The notes: generated by a model from the sequence alone, not told the origin. A stretch of 64,000 bases of DNA from Nakamurella leprariae (GCF_016918035.1 NZ_JAERWK010000003.1:62001-126000), one strand, 5' to 3'; numbered from the stretch's first letter, positions 24,141 to 32,966 are shown. Numbers and translations: made by a program.

Positions 24141-25016
24141 TCACGGGGCCGGCTGGAAGCCGGCGCCCTCGAGCACCTGTTGCCCGTCGGGTCCGGTGAT
24201 CAGCTCGATGAATTCCCGTGCCAGCTCGGGCTGGCTGGCATCGGTGAGCGCGGCGATCGGGTAGACGTTGACCACCGCGGTCGACTCGGGGAACGCCACC
24301 GCGCTCACCTTGTCACCGGCGCCCGAGGCGTCGGTGACGTAGACGAGACCGGCGTCGGCCTGGCCGGTCTCGACCTTGTTCAGCACGTCGGTGACCGAGG
24401 ATTCCTCGCTCACCGGGGCCAGCGTGACACCGGTGTTCTGCTCGACCTTCTCCGTCGCCGAGCCACAGGGCACCTGCGGCGCGCACACCACGACCTGCAG
24501 GTCCGACTTCGTCAGGTCGGCGAACCCGGTGATCCCCTTCGGGTTCCCGGGCTGGGTGACGATGGTCAGCGTGTTGCTGGCGAAGTCGACCGGCTCGCCG
24601 GCGACCACGTCGGCGTCGGTCGCCTTGGTCATGTTGTTCACGTCGGCGGAGGCGAAGACATCGGCCGGGGCACCCGCGGTGATCTGGGTGACCAGGTCGG
24701 AGGAGCCGGCGAAGTTGAAGGTCACCGTGGTGCCCGGGTGCTGGTCCTCGAACGTCTCCCCCAGCTCGGTGAAGGTCGCCTTGAGCGAGGCCGCCGCGAA
24801 CACGGTGAGCGTGCTCGACTCGGCGGCGGTCGAGCTCGACGCGGTGCTGGAGCCGCTGGTCGAAGCGGACGACGATCCGCTCGAAGCCGACGTGGAACCG
24901 GCGGTCGTCGTCCCCGAGCCGCTGCCGCTCGATCCGCAGCCGGTCAGCAGCAGGCCCAGCGCGGCGGTCGCCGCCACCGACAGCCGCGCCGAGCTGAACA
25001 GACGGTCCCGACTCAC
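24141..25016 (-). CDS. modA: Molybdate-binding lipoprotein ModA
   Basis: A 291-residue periplasm-facing binding protein. The signal peptide ends in a lipobox (LGLLLTGC), followed by a long Ser/Thr/Gly-rich linker and the ModA domain: [42 protein letters not shown], and [15 protein letters not shown]. It captures molybdate or tungstate for ModB/ModC. The GTG at 25016 overlaps the upstream regulator stop (GTGA), so the regulator and transporter are cotranslated. The roughly 40-residue low-complexity linker is longer than usual. Confidence 0.92.
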   Translation of the reverse strand: MSRDRLFSSARLSVAATAALGLLLTGCGSSGSGSGTTTAGSTSASSGSSSASTSGSSTASSSTAAESSTLTVFAAASLKATFTELGETFEDQHPGTTVTFNFAGSSDLVTQITAGAPADVFASADVNNMTKATDADVVAGEPVDFASNTLTIVTQPGNPKGITGFADLTKSDLQVVVCAPQVPCGSATEKVEQNTGVTLAPVSEESSVTDVLNKVETGQADAGLVYVTDASGAGDKVSAVAFPESTAVVNVYPIAALTDASQPELAREFIELITGPDGQQVLEGAGFQPAP

Positions 25017-25420
25017 CACGAACCTCCAGGGGTCTCCACGATCACCGTCGTCGCCTTGACCACGGCCACAGCCAATCGACCCGGCTCGAGCTGCAGGTCC
25101 CGGACGGCCTCGCTGCTCATCAGCGACACCACCGTGTGCGGACCGCACTGCAGCTCGACCTGGGCCATGACGCCGTCCATCACCACCCGGGTGACCAGGC
25201 CGACGAAGCGGTTCCGGGCCGATCGGCCGATCCCCGACGGATCCGGCGCCGGGGCAGCCGCGTGGGACCGCGCGAACTCGGCCAGCGCCACGCCGTCCAC
25301 GACCTTGCGGCCGGCGTCGTCCCGGGCCGCCGGCAACGAACCGGAGTCGATCCAGCGACGCACGGTGTCGTCGCTCACGCTGAGGAGCTCGGCGACCTCA
25401 CGGATCCGGAATTGCGGCAC
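25013..25420 (-). CDS. Molybdate-responsive regulator: excisionase-type HTH fused to a TOBE domain
   Basis: A 135-residue protein. Residues 1-55 are a MerR/excisionase-like helix-turn-helix (FRIREVAELLSVSDDTVRRWIDSG), and the C-terminal 70 residues are a TOBE molybdate-binding domain (NRFVGLVTRVVMDGVMAQVEL, VVSLMSSEAVRDLQL). It is a compact analogue of ModE and is the first gene of the mod operon, overlapping modA by GTGA. The GTG at 25420 lies 4 bases after a CATACT -10 (25430-25425), so the mRNA may be leaderless. It probably represses the operon when molybdate is bound, by analogy with ModE. Confidence 0.82.
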   Translation of the reverse strand: MPQFRIREVAELLSVSDDTVRRWIDSGSLPAARDDAGRKVVDGVALAEFARSHAAAPAPDPSGIGRSARNRFVGLVTRVVMDGVMAQVELQCGPHTVVSLMSSEAVRDLQLEPGRLAVAVVKATTVIVETPGGSW

Positions 25421-25541
25421 GAACAGTATGCTAGCTGCCGCACACGCGGACTCAGGCGCCGCCTGACGCCGCAGGTCCAGAAACGGGCATGACAGCCGCC
25501 CGGATCGGGTGCCCGGCCCACGCGGTGACACACTCGGCGAC

Positions 25542-26609
25542 ATGGCGACCACCGGACGTCCCCGCCTGTCCGCCACCGGCGTCCTCGCCGGTCTCGGCGT
25601 GGGTGTCCCGCTGCTGGCCGCCCCGATGGCCGGCGGCGCCTCCACCCCGGACCTGGTGGCGGCCGCCGCGGCGGCCGGAGGACTGGGCTTCCTGGCTGCG
25701 GGATATCTCAGCACCGCGGCGCTCGCCGCTCAGATCGGCGAGACGCGCTCGCGAGCCGACCGTTTCGGTGTGAACCTGTTCGTGCCCAACCCGGTGCCGG
25801 TGAGCCGCGAGGTGTACGACCGGTACGCCGCCACGCTGCGGCCGGTCGCCGCCGCCCACGGCGTCGAGCTCCCGACGGGACCACCACGGGAGGACGAGGA
25901 CGAGTGGGTCGAGAAGGTGGCCCTGCTGTGCGCCGACCCTGTGCCAGTGGTCAGCTTCACCTTCGGCGTCCCCGAGGCCGCGGTGGTGCGGGCGGTGCGG
26001 GCGGCCGGGTCGATCACCGCCCAGACCGTGACGACGACCGACGAGGCGCGTGCTGCGGCGGCCGCCGGGGTGGACGTGCTGATCGCCCAGGCCGCCGGTG
26101 CCGGTGGACACTCGGCCACCACCACGCCGACCATTCCGCCCACCGTCCCGCCGGCCGATGTCCCGCTGCCGCACCTGATCCGGCGCATCGCGGCCGCCTC
26201 CCGGCTACCGGTGTGGGCGACCGGCGGCCTGTCCCGGCCCGAGCACGTCCGAGCCGCACTCGACGCCGGAGCGGAGGCGGTCGCCGTCGGCACCGTGCTG
26301 CTGCGGTCGCCGGAGAGCGGAGCGTCCGCCGTGCACCGAGCGGCGTTGGCCGACCCGGACCGGACAGCGACCGTGCTGACGACGGCGTTCTCCGGCCGAC
26401 CGGCCCGCGCGCTGCGCAACGAGTTCACCGACCGGTTCACCGAGGGTGCACCGCTCGGTTATCCGGCGATCCACCACCTGACCGGCCCGCTGCGGCGGGC
26501 GGCCACGGCGGCGGGCGACCCGGAGGCGGTGCACCTCTGGGCAGGCCTCGGATGGCGCGACGCCACCGACCGACCCGCCGCCGAGATCCTGCAGCGCCTG
26601 GTGTCCTGA
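25542..26609 (+). CDS. Nitronate monooxygenase / FMN-dependent 2-nitropropane dioxygenase-like enzyme
   Basis: A 355-residue TIM-barrel flavoenzyme of the NPD/NMO family. It begins with VPLLAAPMAGGASTPDLVAA, and has GLGFLAAGYLS, VSFTFGVP, an FMN-binding AQAAGAGGHSATTT (with the active-site His-Ser region), VWATGGLSRPEHV and AVAVGTVLLRSPESG. Such enzymes oxidise alkyl nitronates, and relatives act as FabK enoyl reductases or quinone reductases. A substrate cannot be assigned. It stands alone, divergent from the mod operon, and the start is the ATG at 25542 (MATTGRPRL). Confidence 0.85.
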   Translation: MATTGRPRLSATGVLAGLGVGVPLLAAPMAGGASTPDLVAAAAAAGGLGFLAAGYLSTAALAAQIGETRSRADRFGVNLFVPNPVPVSREVYDRYAATLRPVAAAHGVELPTGPPREDEDEWVEKVALLCADPVPVVSFTFGVPEAAVVRAVRAAGSITAQTVTTTDEARAAAAAGVDVLIAQAAGAGGHSATTTPTIPPTVPPADVPLPHLIRRIAAASRLPVWATGGLSRPEHVRAALDAGAEAVAVGTVLLRSPESGASAVHRAALADPDRTATVLTTAFSGRPARALRNEFTDRFTEGAPLGYPAIHHLTGPLRRAATAAGDPEAVHLWAGLGWRDATDRPAAEILQRLVS

Positions 26610-26651
26610 TCCCCGACCGAACGGGCCCTGCTCCCGGCCATGGTGTCGACA

Positions 26652-26699
26652 GTGGTCATCGCTGTGGTCACCGCAGCGGTCACGGCGGTGGTCACCGCA
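26652..26699. repeat. Four imperfect 12-bp tandem repeats upstream of an MFS gene
   Basis: Units gtggtcatcgct, gtggtcaccgca, gcggtcacggcg and gtggtcaccgca follow each other without gaps, and a fifth partial unit (gtggtccgagta) continues to 26711, close to a TAGCAT element. The array lies in the 166-bp space before the MFS transporter gene. Such an array could be a set of operators on one DNA face or simple slippage sequence. Confidence 0.6.
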
Positions 26700-26775
26700 G
26701 TGGTCCGAGTAGCATCCGCACAGCACAGGGCCACGTCAGGACGCCGGGGGTGGGGCGGCGTCCGTTCGCCTCGAC

Positions 26776-27990
26776 GTGCCCGGAGTCGCTGTGACCGCCC
26801 TGTTCGCCACGTACCGCCGACTGCCCCGGTTGGCCGGACCATGGTTCCTGCCCATCGCCTTCCTGGCCAGGTTGCCGTTCTCGATGACCCAGATCGGCAC
26901 GGTCGTGCTGGTCACCGCCGAGACCGGCTCGGTCGCCGCCGGCGGTCTGGCGGCCGGCCTGCTCTCGGCCGGGCTGGCCATCGGCGGACCGACGCTGGGC
27001 TGGCTGACCGGTCGATGGGGGCAGCGGATCGTCATGGGCGCCGCCTCCCTGCTGGCCGCGACGTTGAGCATCACGCTGGTCGTCCTGGTCACCACCGGCG
27101 CGCCACTGGTGCTCGTCGGCGCGGCCGCGTTCTTCGGCGGCGCCATGACACCGCCCATCGGTCCGCTCATCCGCGTCCGCTGGGTGGGCCTCACAGCGAG
27201 GGACGGCGGGTTGCCCACCGCCATGTCCTACGAGGGTGCCGCCGACGAAGTCGCCTACGTGCTCGGGCCGGCCCTGGTCTCGGTGCTGGCGGCCCTCGTC
27301 CATCCGGTCGCGGCCGTGCTCACCGCCGCCGTGCTCATCGGGGTCTTCGGCACACTCGTGGCCCTGCACCCCACCGCGGACGCCGCCCCGGCCCGCTCGG
27401 CCCGCCCCGCCGGGCGGCGGTTCAGGATCGACGCGACCGTGATCGGCGTGGTGGTCGGCGGGCTGGCCATGGGTGCCTTCTTCGGCTCGATGCAGACCGG
27501 GGTCACCGGCGTGGCCCGAGCCGCCGGCGACGAGTCCGCCGCTGGGCTGATCTACGCGTGCATGGCCATCGGCAGCGCGGTCACCGCCCTGGCCATGGCG
27601 GTGGCTCCATCCCGCTGGTCGTTGGCTGACCGACTGCTCGCCTTCACCGCGGCCCTCACGCTGCTGATCGTGCCACTGTTCACGGTGAGCCACCCCGCGG
27701 TGCTGGCCGTCTGGCTGGTGCCGCTGGGCTGTGCGTCCGGACCACTGCTCATCACGCTGTTCTCGCTGGCCGAGCGCTCTGCGGATCCCAGCCGCGTGGC
27801 GGTCGCGATGACCACCCTGTCCAGTTCCGTCGTCGTCGGGTACGCCGTCGGCTCGGCCCTCGGTGGCCGGATGGTGGAGGACGTCGCTCCCTCGGCCGCC
27901 TTCGGGGTCGCCGTCGCCGTGGCCGCGCTCGGCACCGCCAACGCGCTGCTGCTGCGCCGCACCGCGACCCGCACCGCCGGGCCGTCCTGA
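26776..27990 (+). CDS. MFS transporter (12 membrane helices)
   Basis: A 404-residue major facilitator protein. Hydrophobic segments include FLPIAFLARLPFSMTQIG, GGLAAGLLSAGLAIGGPTLG and VLIGVFGTLVALH in the first half and AGLIYACMAIGSAVTALAM and LIVPLFTVSHPAVLAVWLVP in the second, with a central loop rich in Ala/Pro/Arg. The MFS A-like motif GWLTGRWGQRIV follows helix 2. The start is a GTG, either 26776 or 26791. The substrate is unknown; sequence style resembles actinobacterial efflux MFS proteins. It converges on the DHA2-type gene with a hairpin between them. Confidence 0.82.
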   Translation: MPGVAVTALFATYRRLPRLAGPWFLPIAFLARLPFSMTQIGTVVLVTAETGSVAAGGLAAGLLSAGLAIGGPTLGWLTGRWGQRIVMGAASLLAATLSITLVVLVTTGAPLVLVGAAAFFGGAMTPPIGPLIRVRWVGLTARDGGLPTAMSYEGAADEVAYVLGPALVSVLAALVHPVAAVLTAAVLIGVFGTLVALHPTADAAPARSARPAGRRFRIDATVIGVVVGGLAMGAFFGSMQTGVTGVARAAGDESAAGLIYACMAIGSAVTALAMAVAPSRWSLADRLLAFTAALTLLIVPLFTVSHPAVLAVWLVPLGCASGPLLITLFSLAERSADPSRVAVAMTTLSSSVVVGYAVGSALGGRMVEDVAPSAAFGVAVAVAALGTANALLLRRTATRTAGPS

Positions 27991-27993
27991 GCA

Positions 27994-28014
27994 CCGGCCG
28001 GCGTCAGCGGCCGG
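27994..28014. terminator. GC-rich hairpin between two convergent MFS genes
   Basis: A perfect 7-bp inverted repeat, CCGGCCG and CGGCCGG with a 7-base loop, lies 4 bp after one stop and 5 bp from the other. It fits a bidirectional terminator, without a U-tract. Confidence 0.5.
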
Positions 28015-28018
28015 GCCG

Positions 28019-29431
28019 TCACCTCACGTCGGTGACGTGCCGGGCCGCCGACGCCGGCAGCCGCAGGGCCTCGACGGTCGGGACGACCAGCAGCACCGCC
28101 ATGACCCCGAACGCGGTGGCGAAGGCGACCGTCGACGACGGGCTGCCGGCGATGGTGTCGCCCAGCCGCAGGGCCAGCGCGCCGATGGCGATGCCCAGGC
28201 CGGTGCCGAGTTCCTGCAGCGTCGCGTTCAGCGTGTTCGCCGACCGCAGCTCGTCCGGAGCGACGTCGGCGAAGGCGGCGGTGTTGTACCCGCTGAACCC
28301 GATCGACCGGAACGCCCCGGAGCAGACCAGCAGCAGTGCAATCACCCAGAGCGGGGTGTCCCGGGGCAGGAAGGCCATGGCCACCAGGCAGACGGCCCCA
28401 CCGATGCAGGCGCCGACCACCACGGTGCGGATGCCGAAGCGGCGCATGAGCGGGGTGGTGACCGGCTTGATGCCGATGTTGCCGACGAAGACCGCGATCA
28501 CCATCAGCCCGGCCTGCGCCGGCGACCAGCCGAAGGCGAGCTGGAACAGCAACGGCAGCAGGAACGGGATGGCCTGGACGACGGCCCGGTAGACGGTCCC
28601 ACCGGCCGCGGTGAACCGGAACGTGGCGATCCGGAGGATCCGCAACCGCAGCAGCGGCTCGGCGGCCCGGCGCAGATGCCGCACCGCGGCGCCCAGCAGC
28701 ACGGCCGCGCCGGCGAGGGACGCCCAGGCGGCGGGGTTGTCGAGCGACCCGGCCCCGAGCGTCTCCAGCCCGAGCACCAGCGCGGCGACTCCTGCAGCCA
28801 GCAGCACGAAGCCCAGCCAGTCCAGGCGCAGTCCCCGCACCGCCGGCAGGCCTGGGATCACCCGCCAGCCGACGGCCAGGGCGATCATCCCGAGCGGCAC
28901 GTTGATCAGGAAGATCCACTCCCAGCCCACCGACTGGGCCAGCAAGCCGCCCACGGCCGGGGCGACGACCGGCGCCACCAGCGCCGGCCAGGTCAGGAAC
29001 GCGATCGCCCGCACCAGGTCGGTCTTGCTGGTGCTGCGCAGCACGACCAGCCGGCCGACGGGCACCATCATCGCGCCACCGACGCCCTGCAGGACCCGGG
29101 CCGCGGTCAGCGTGGCCAGGTCACCGGCGAGCGCGCAGCCGACTGAGGCGAGCACGAAGACCACGACCGCGGTCAGGAACACCCGCCGGGCGCCGAGCCG
29201 ATCGGCCAGGTACCCGCTGAGCGGGATGAGCACGGCCACCGACAGCGAGTACGCGGTGATCAGGACGTTCAGGTCCACGGCGGCCACGCCGAGGTCGCCG
29301 GCGATGACCGGGATCGCCGGCGTCACGATGGTCGCGTCCAGCAGCTCCATGAACAGGCACCCGGCGACCAGCAGCGCCAGCGCGCGGGAGAACCGTTGCG
29401 GGGGTGCCGGCGGGGCGGGTGTTGCGGCCAT
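28019..29431 (-). CDS. DHA2-type MFS multidrug transporter (14 membrane helices)
   Basis: A 470-residue drug:proton antiporter. It opens with LALLVAGCLFMELLDATIVTPAIP, the antiporter-type helix 1 containing the LDATIV motif. The GYLADRLGARRVF loop, the ARVLQGVGGAMMVPVGR motif C-like region and WEWIFLINVPLGM are diagnostic. The start is the ATG at 29431 (MAATPAPPA), with ggagg 11 bases upstream. An XRE-type regulator gene lies upstream on the same strand (29583-29885), but a 151-bp gap separates them, so control is possible rather than shown. Substrate unknown. Confidence 0.88.
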   Translation of the reverse strand: MAATPAPPAPPQRFSRALALLVAGCLFMELLDATIVTPAIPVIAGDLGVAAVDLNVLITAYSLSVAVLIPLSGYLADRLGARRVFLTAVVVFVLASVGCALAGDLATLTAARVLQGVGGAMMVPVGRLVVLRSTSKTDLVRAIAFLTWPALVAPVVAPAVGGLLAQSVGWEWIFLINVPLGMIALAVGWRVIPGLPAVRGLRLDWLGFVLLAAGVAALVLGLETLGAGSLDNPAAWASLAGAAVLLGAAVRHLRRAAEPLLRLRILRIATFRFTAAGGTVYRAVVQAIPFLLPLLFQLAFGWSPAQAGLMVIAVFVGNIGIKPVTTPLMRRFGIRTVVVGACIGGAVCLVAMAFLPRDTPLWVIALLLVCSGAFRSIGFSGYNTAAFADVAPDELRSANTLNATLQELGTGLGIAIGALALRLGDTIAGSPSSTVAFATAFGVMAVLLVVPTVEALRLPASAARHVTDVR

Positions 29432-29582
29432 CGAGGTGCCGTCCTCCAGGTTCATCAGCATCATCGTCAGCGACGCGCGGCTGCGGGGACCGCGGCGCTG
29501 GTCGCGACGACGAGCCTGCACCAGTGCGAACGGCGCAGTCGGACCGGGAGCGCCGTTCGCGCGCAGGCGCCGGATCCCGGCG

Positions 29583-29885
29583 TCAGGAGACCAGCCGGTC
29601 CGACGTCGCCCGGGCGTCCTGGACCGGCTCGACGCCAGGCTGCGGACGGTTGATCTCGGCCCAGACCGCGTCCAGGGACAGCCCCACCACGTCGGCGATG
29701 GCCGCGATGGTGGAGAAGGCGGGCGTGGCCACCCGACCGGTCTCGATCTTGCGCAGCGTCTCCGGTGAGACGCCGGCGTCGAGAGCGGTCTCGAGCATCG
29801 AGCGACTCCCCCGCGCCCGGCGGAGCAGCGCACCGAGGCGCTGCCCGCGTTCGACGTCTTCAGGGGTGAGTGGCAGCCGGACCAT
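29583..29885 (-). CDS. XRE-family helix-turn-helix regulator
   Basis: A 100-residue protein: a single XRE/Cro-type HTH (RLGALLRRARGSRSMLETALDAGVSPETLRKIETG, shown in two parts by RLGALLRRARG and SPETLRKIETGR) and a short C-terminal tail. The segment AFSTIAAIADVVGLSLDAVW completes the five-helix fold. The ATG is only 6 bases after a TAGGAT -10, which suggests a leaderless mRNA. Two tandem 14-bp repeats in the 65-bp region shared with the divergent map gene are the likely binding sites. Confidence 0.8.
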   Translation of the reverse strand: MVRLPLTPEDVERGQRLGALLRRARGSRSMLETALDAGVSPETLRKIETGRVATPAFSTIAAIADVVGLSLDAVWAEINRPQPGVEPVQDARATSDRLVS

Positions 29886-29891
29886 GGGACG

Positions 29892-29921
29892 ATCCTAGCG
29901 GGATAGTCTTACCGGGATAGT
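29892..29921. promoter_or_regulatory. Two tandem 14-bp repeats in the XRE/map divergent promoter
   Basis: CCTAGCGGGATAGT (29894-29907) is followed directly by CTTACCGGGATAGT (29908-29921), matching at 11 of 14 positions. The minus-strand -10 TAGGAT (29897-29892) overlaps the first copy. The arrangement suggests a double site for the XRE regulator, about one and a third helical turns apart, controlling itself and perhaps map. Confidence 0.5.
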
Positions 29922-29950
29922 TATTGGTCAACCCGAGGAAGGCACCGCCT

Positions 29951-30733
29951 GTGATCGAGATCCTGAGCCCGACCGCCCTGCCCCGCGCCCGGGAGACCGG
30001 GCGAGTCGTCGCCGACATCCTGCAGGCGGTCCGGGTGCGCACCACGGTCGGCACCAACCTGCTCGAGATCGACCGCTGGGCCTGGGACCTGATCCTTGCG
30101 GCGGGCGCGGAGTCCTGTTACGTCGACTACGCACCGTCCTTCGGCAGTGGGCCCTTCGGGCACTGGATCTGCACCTCGGTGAACGACGCGGTGCTGCACG
30201 GGCGGCCGCACAACTACGCCCTCGTGGACGGCGATCTGCTGACCCTCGACCTCGCCGTGGCCAAGGCCGGCGTCGTCGCCGATTCGGCGATCAGCTTCGT
30301 CGTCGGCGACGCACGCCCGGCAGAGAGCCTGGCCCTCATCGACGCCACCGAACGGGCGCTGCGCGCCGGTATCGCGGCGGCCGGGCCGGGCGCCCGGATC
30401 GGCGACCTCTCGCACGCCATCGGCTCGGTGCTGAGCTCGGCCGGGTACTCGATCAACACCGAGTTCGGCGGCCACGGCGTCGGCTCGACGATGCACCAGG
30501 ACCCGCACGTCTCGAACACCGGCCGCCCCGGGCGCGGGTACAGGCTCCGGCCCGGGCTGTTGCTCGCCCTCGAGCCGTGGGTCATGGCCGACACCGACCG
30601 GCTGGTCACCGACGCCGACGGCTGGACCCTGCGCAGCGCCACCGGCTGCCGGACCGCACACAGCGAGCACACCATCGCGATCACCGACGACGGCGCCGAG
30701 ATCCTCACGGTGCCGGGCGGTTCCGCCGTCTGA
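29951..30733 (+). CDS. map: Methionine aminopeptidase, type I
   Basis: A 260-residue M24 peptidase that removes initiator Met from nascent proteins. The metal ligands are visible in the usual order: Asp in LTLDLAV, Asp in VVADSAISF, His in FGGHGVGSTMHQD, Glu in LALEPWVMAD, and Glu in HSEHTIAITDDG. The substrate-binding HGRPHNYALVDGD loop is typical. The start is GTG at 29951 behind gaggaagg. Most actinobacteria carry more than one map gene; this copy is away from ribosomal genes and shares a promoter region with an XRE regulator. It ends exactly at the stop of the convergent copper ATPase, with no gap. Confidence 0.9.
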   Translation: MIEILSPTALPRARETGRVVADILQAVRVRTTVGTNLLEIDRWAWDLILAAGAESCYVDYAPSFGSGPFGHWICTSVNDAVLHGRPHNYALVDGDLLTLDLAVAKAGVVADSAISFVVGDARPAESLALIDATERALRAGIAAAGPGARIGDLSHAIGSVLSSAGYSINTEFGGHGVGSTMHQDPHVSNTGRPGRGYRLRPGLLLALEPWVMADTDRLVTDADGWTLRSATGCRTAHSEHTIAITDDGAEILTVPGGSAV

Positions 30734-32821
30734 TCAGGGCATCCGTGGCCCGATCATGGTCTCGGCCCGGAGGTCGACACGGCGCAGCAGCTGGGCGTTG
30801 AGGGCCACCATCACCGTCGAGGCCGACATCAGGATCGCACCGACGGACATCGGCAGAACGACGCCGACCGGGGCCAGCACGCCGGCCGCCAGGGGCACCG
30901 CGATGAGGTTGTATCCGGCAGCCCACCACAGGTTCTGCCGCATCTTGCGGTAGGCGGCCCGCGACAGCGTGATGACGGACAGCACGGCACGCGGGTCGTC
31001 GCCGGCCAGGATGACGCCGGCGGAGGCGATGGCCACGTCGGTCCCGGCGCCGATAGCGATACCGACATCGGCCTGGGCCAGTGCCGGTGCGTCGTTGACG
31101 CCGTCGCCGACCATGGCCACGGACCGGCCCTCATCCTGCAGTGAGCGCACGGCGGCGGCCTTGTCGTGGGGGCGGACACCAGCGAAGAACCGGTCGATGC
31201 CCAGCTCGTGAGCGACCGCGGCGGCGACCGGCTCCGCGTCTCCGGTGATCATCACGACCTCGATGCCGCGCTCCCGCAGGGCCCGTACCGCCTGCCGGGA
31301 TTCGGGGCGCACCTCGTCGGCCACGGCCAAGGCGCCGACGACCCGGCCGTCGGCCAGGACGTGCAGCACGGTCGCGCCACGGTCGTGCCACTGGCTCGCC
31401 CGGGTCAGCTCGTCGAGGTGCTGCTCGGCGAGCAGGTGCGGGCCGCCGACGGTGATGACGCGGCCGTCGACGGTGGCGGTGACGCCGACGGCGGGCGTGG
31501 ACGTGAAGTCGCGAACCGGCGGGACCGTGAGGTGCCGGTCCTCGGCGGCGGTGACGACGGCCCGCGCCAGCGGGTGTTCGGAGTCCTGTTCGGCGGCCGC
31601 AGCCCAGGTCAGGACCTGCTCGACCATGCTGCCGTCGACCGCGACGACGTCGAGGACGGCGGGCGCACCCCTGGTCAGGGTGCCGGTCTTGTCGAACAGC
31701 ACCGCGTCGACCGTGCGCATCCGTTCCAGGGCGAGCCGGTCCTTGACCAGCACGCCGGCGCGGGCGGCGCGTTCGGTGGCGATGGAGACGACCAGCGGGA
31801 TGGCCAGCCCGAGCGCGTGCGGGCACGCGATGACCAGCACCGTGATCGTGCGGACCACGGCGTCGTCCGGCAGCCCGATCGCGGTCCACACCACAGCGGT
31901 GACCGCCGCCGCACCCAGGGCGAACCAGAACAACAGGCCGGCGGCGGTGTCGGCCAGCCGCTGCGCGCGCGAGCTGGAGTTCTGCGCATCGGTGACCAGG
32001 CGGCGGATGCCGGCCAGGGCGGTGTCCTCGCCGATGGCGGTGACCCGGACCCGGATGCCGGAGTCGGTGGCGACCGTGCCCGCGACGACCGGGTCACCGA
32101 CGTCTCGGCGCACCGGCACGGATTCGCCGGTGATCATCGACTCGTCCACACTGGCCGACCCCTGGGTGATGCGACCGTCGGCCGGGACCCGCCCGCCCGG
32201 GCGGATCACCACCAGGTCGCCCACCCCCAGCTGATCCGGCGGCACCTGCTCGAGCTGATCACCCCGGATGCGCTCGGCGACATCGGGCAGCAAGGCGGCC
32301 AACGAGTCCAGCGCCGAGGTGGTCCGGGCCAGCGACCGCATCTCGATCCAGTGGCCCAGCAGCATGATCACGATCAGCAGCGCCAGTTCCCACCAGAAGT
32401 CCAGCTCGTGGTCCAGCACTTCGAGCGAGGCGCCCCACGACGCGACGAACGCGACGGTGATGGCCAGGGAGATCAACAGCATCATCCCGGGCCGCCGCGA
32501 GCGGATCTCCGAGACGGCTCCGGTCAGGAACGGGCGGCCACCCCAGGCGAACATCACCGTGCCGAAGACCGGTGACGCCCACCCCACCCACGCCGCCGAC
32601 GGCAGCTGATAGCCCAGCAGCATCGCGAACATCGGGGAGCAGACGACTACCGGGACCGCCAGCGCGAGAGACCACCAGAACAGGCGCCGGAACTGGCCCA
32701 CGTGATCGCCGTGACCGGAATGGCCGGCCATCGAGCCGTCCGGGTGACCGGCGTGCGGGCCGGAGGCAGCGGCGCGATCGAGCTGGGCGTCGTGCTGGTG
32801 CTGGTGGATGTCCGGCGTCAT
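30734..32821 (-). CDS. Copper-type P-type ATPase (CPH motif, CopB-like)
   Basis: A 695-residue P1B-type ATPase. The His-rich N-terminus (HQHQHD, HAGHPDGSMAGHSGHGDH) replaces the CxxC metal-binding domain. TGES is at about 231, the membrane metal site is CPH (about 333-335) rather than CPC, the phosphorylation motif DKTGT is at about 377, and the hinge is MVGDGVNDAPALAQADVGIA. CPH plus a His-rich N-terminus is the CopB subgroup, which exports copper or silver. The ATG at 32821 has a strong gaggag site. A CsoR-type box lies over its promoter. It is the distal gene of the copper module. Confidence 0.9.
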   Translation of the reverse strand: MTPDIHQHQHDAQLDRAAASGPHAGHPDGSMAGHSGHGDHVGQFRRLFWWSLALAVPVVVCSPMFAMLLGYQLPSAAWVGWASPVFGTVMFAWGGRPFLTGAVSEIRSRRPGMMLLISLAITVAFVASWGASLEVLDHELDFWWELALLIVIMLLGHWIEMRSLARTTSALDSLAALLPDVAERIRGDQLEQVPPDQLGVGDLVVIRPGGRVPADGRITQGSASVDESMITGESVPVRRDVGDPVVAGTVATDSGIRVRVTAIGEDTALAGIRRLVTDAQNSSSRAQRLADTAAGLLFWFALGAAAVTAVVWTAIGLPDDAVVRTITVLVIACPHALGLAIPLVVSIATERAARAGVLVKDRLALERMRTVDAVLFDKTGTLTRGAPAVLDVVAVDGSMVEQVLTWAAAAEQDSEHPLARAVVTAAEDRHLTVPPVRDFTSTPAVGVTATVDGRVITVGGPHLLAEQHLDELTRASQWHDRGATVLHVLADGRVVGALAVADEVRPESRQAVRALRERGIEVVMITGDAEPVAAAVAHELGIDRFFAGVRPHDKAAAVRSLQDEGRSVAMVGDGVNDAPALAQADVGIAIGAGTDVAIASAGVILAGDDPRAVLSVITLSRAAYRKMRQNLWWAAGYNLIAVPLAAGVLAPVGVVLPMSVGAILMSASTVMVALNAQLLRRVDLRAETMIGPRMP

Positions 32822-32844
32822 GACTCTCCTCGAAGTGCCTCCGC

Positions 32845-32864
32845 AATATACCCCCCAGGGGTAT
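32845..32864 (-). promoter_or_regulatory. CsoR-type operator overlapping the -10 of the copper ATPase gene
   Basis: ATACCCC-CCA-GGGGTAT (32848-32864) is a perfect 7-3-7 palindrome of the CsoR copper-sensor type. On the minus strand a TATATT -10 (32850-32845) overlaps its edge, about 24 bp upstream of the ATPase start. Copper release of CsoR would expose the -10. Confidence 0.75.
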
Positions 32865-32920
32865 CGGACGACCAGGGGTCGGCGGTGGTCGTGTGCCGGA
32901 TCCCCGGCGCACTGACCCCA

Positions 32921-32943
32921 GGCCCGGGGCGTTCCCCCGGGCC
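32921..32943. terminator. Perfect 9-bp GC hairpin downstream of the DUF305 gene
   Basis: GGCCCGGGG and CCCCGGGCC flank a 5-base loop, 24 bp after the stop of the DUF305 gene (minus strand) and upstream of the ATPase promoter. It fits a terminator or attenuator separating the two genes, with no U-tract. Confidence 0.5.
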
Positions 32944-32966
32944 CGGGGCGGATCACCTGCGGCGGA

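Noticed and set aside
26652-26711. Protein-coding interpretation of the 12-bp repeats
   Set aside because: The repeats fit both strands as low-complexity Val/Thr frames with no domain or ribosome site; a regulatory or simple repeat is more likely.
28019-29833. Longer 604-residue version of the DHA2-type transporter
   Set aside because: The extra N-terminal 134 codons are Arg/Ser/Pro-rich and run over the XRE gene region; the MAATPA start gives a normal family protein.
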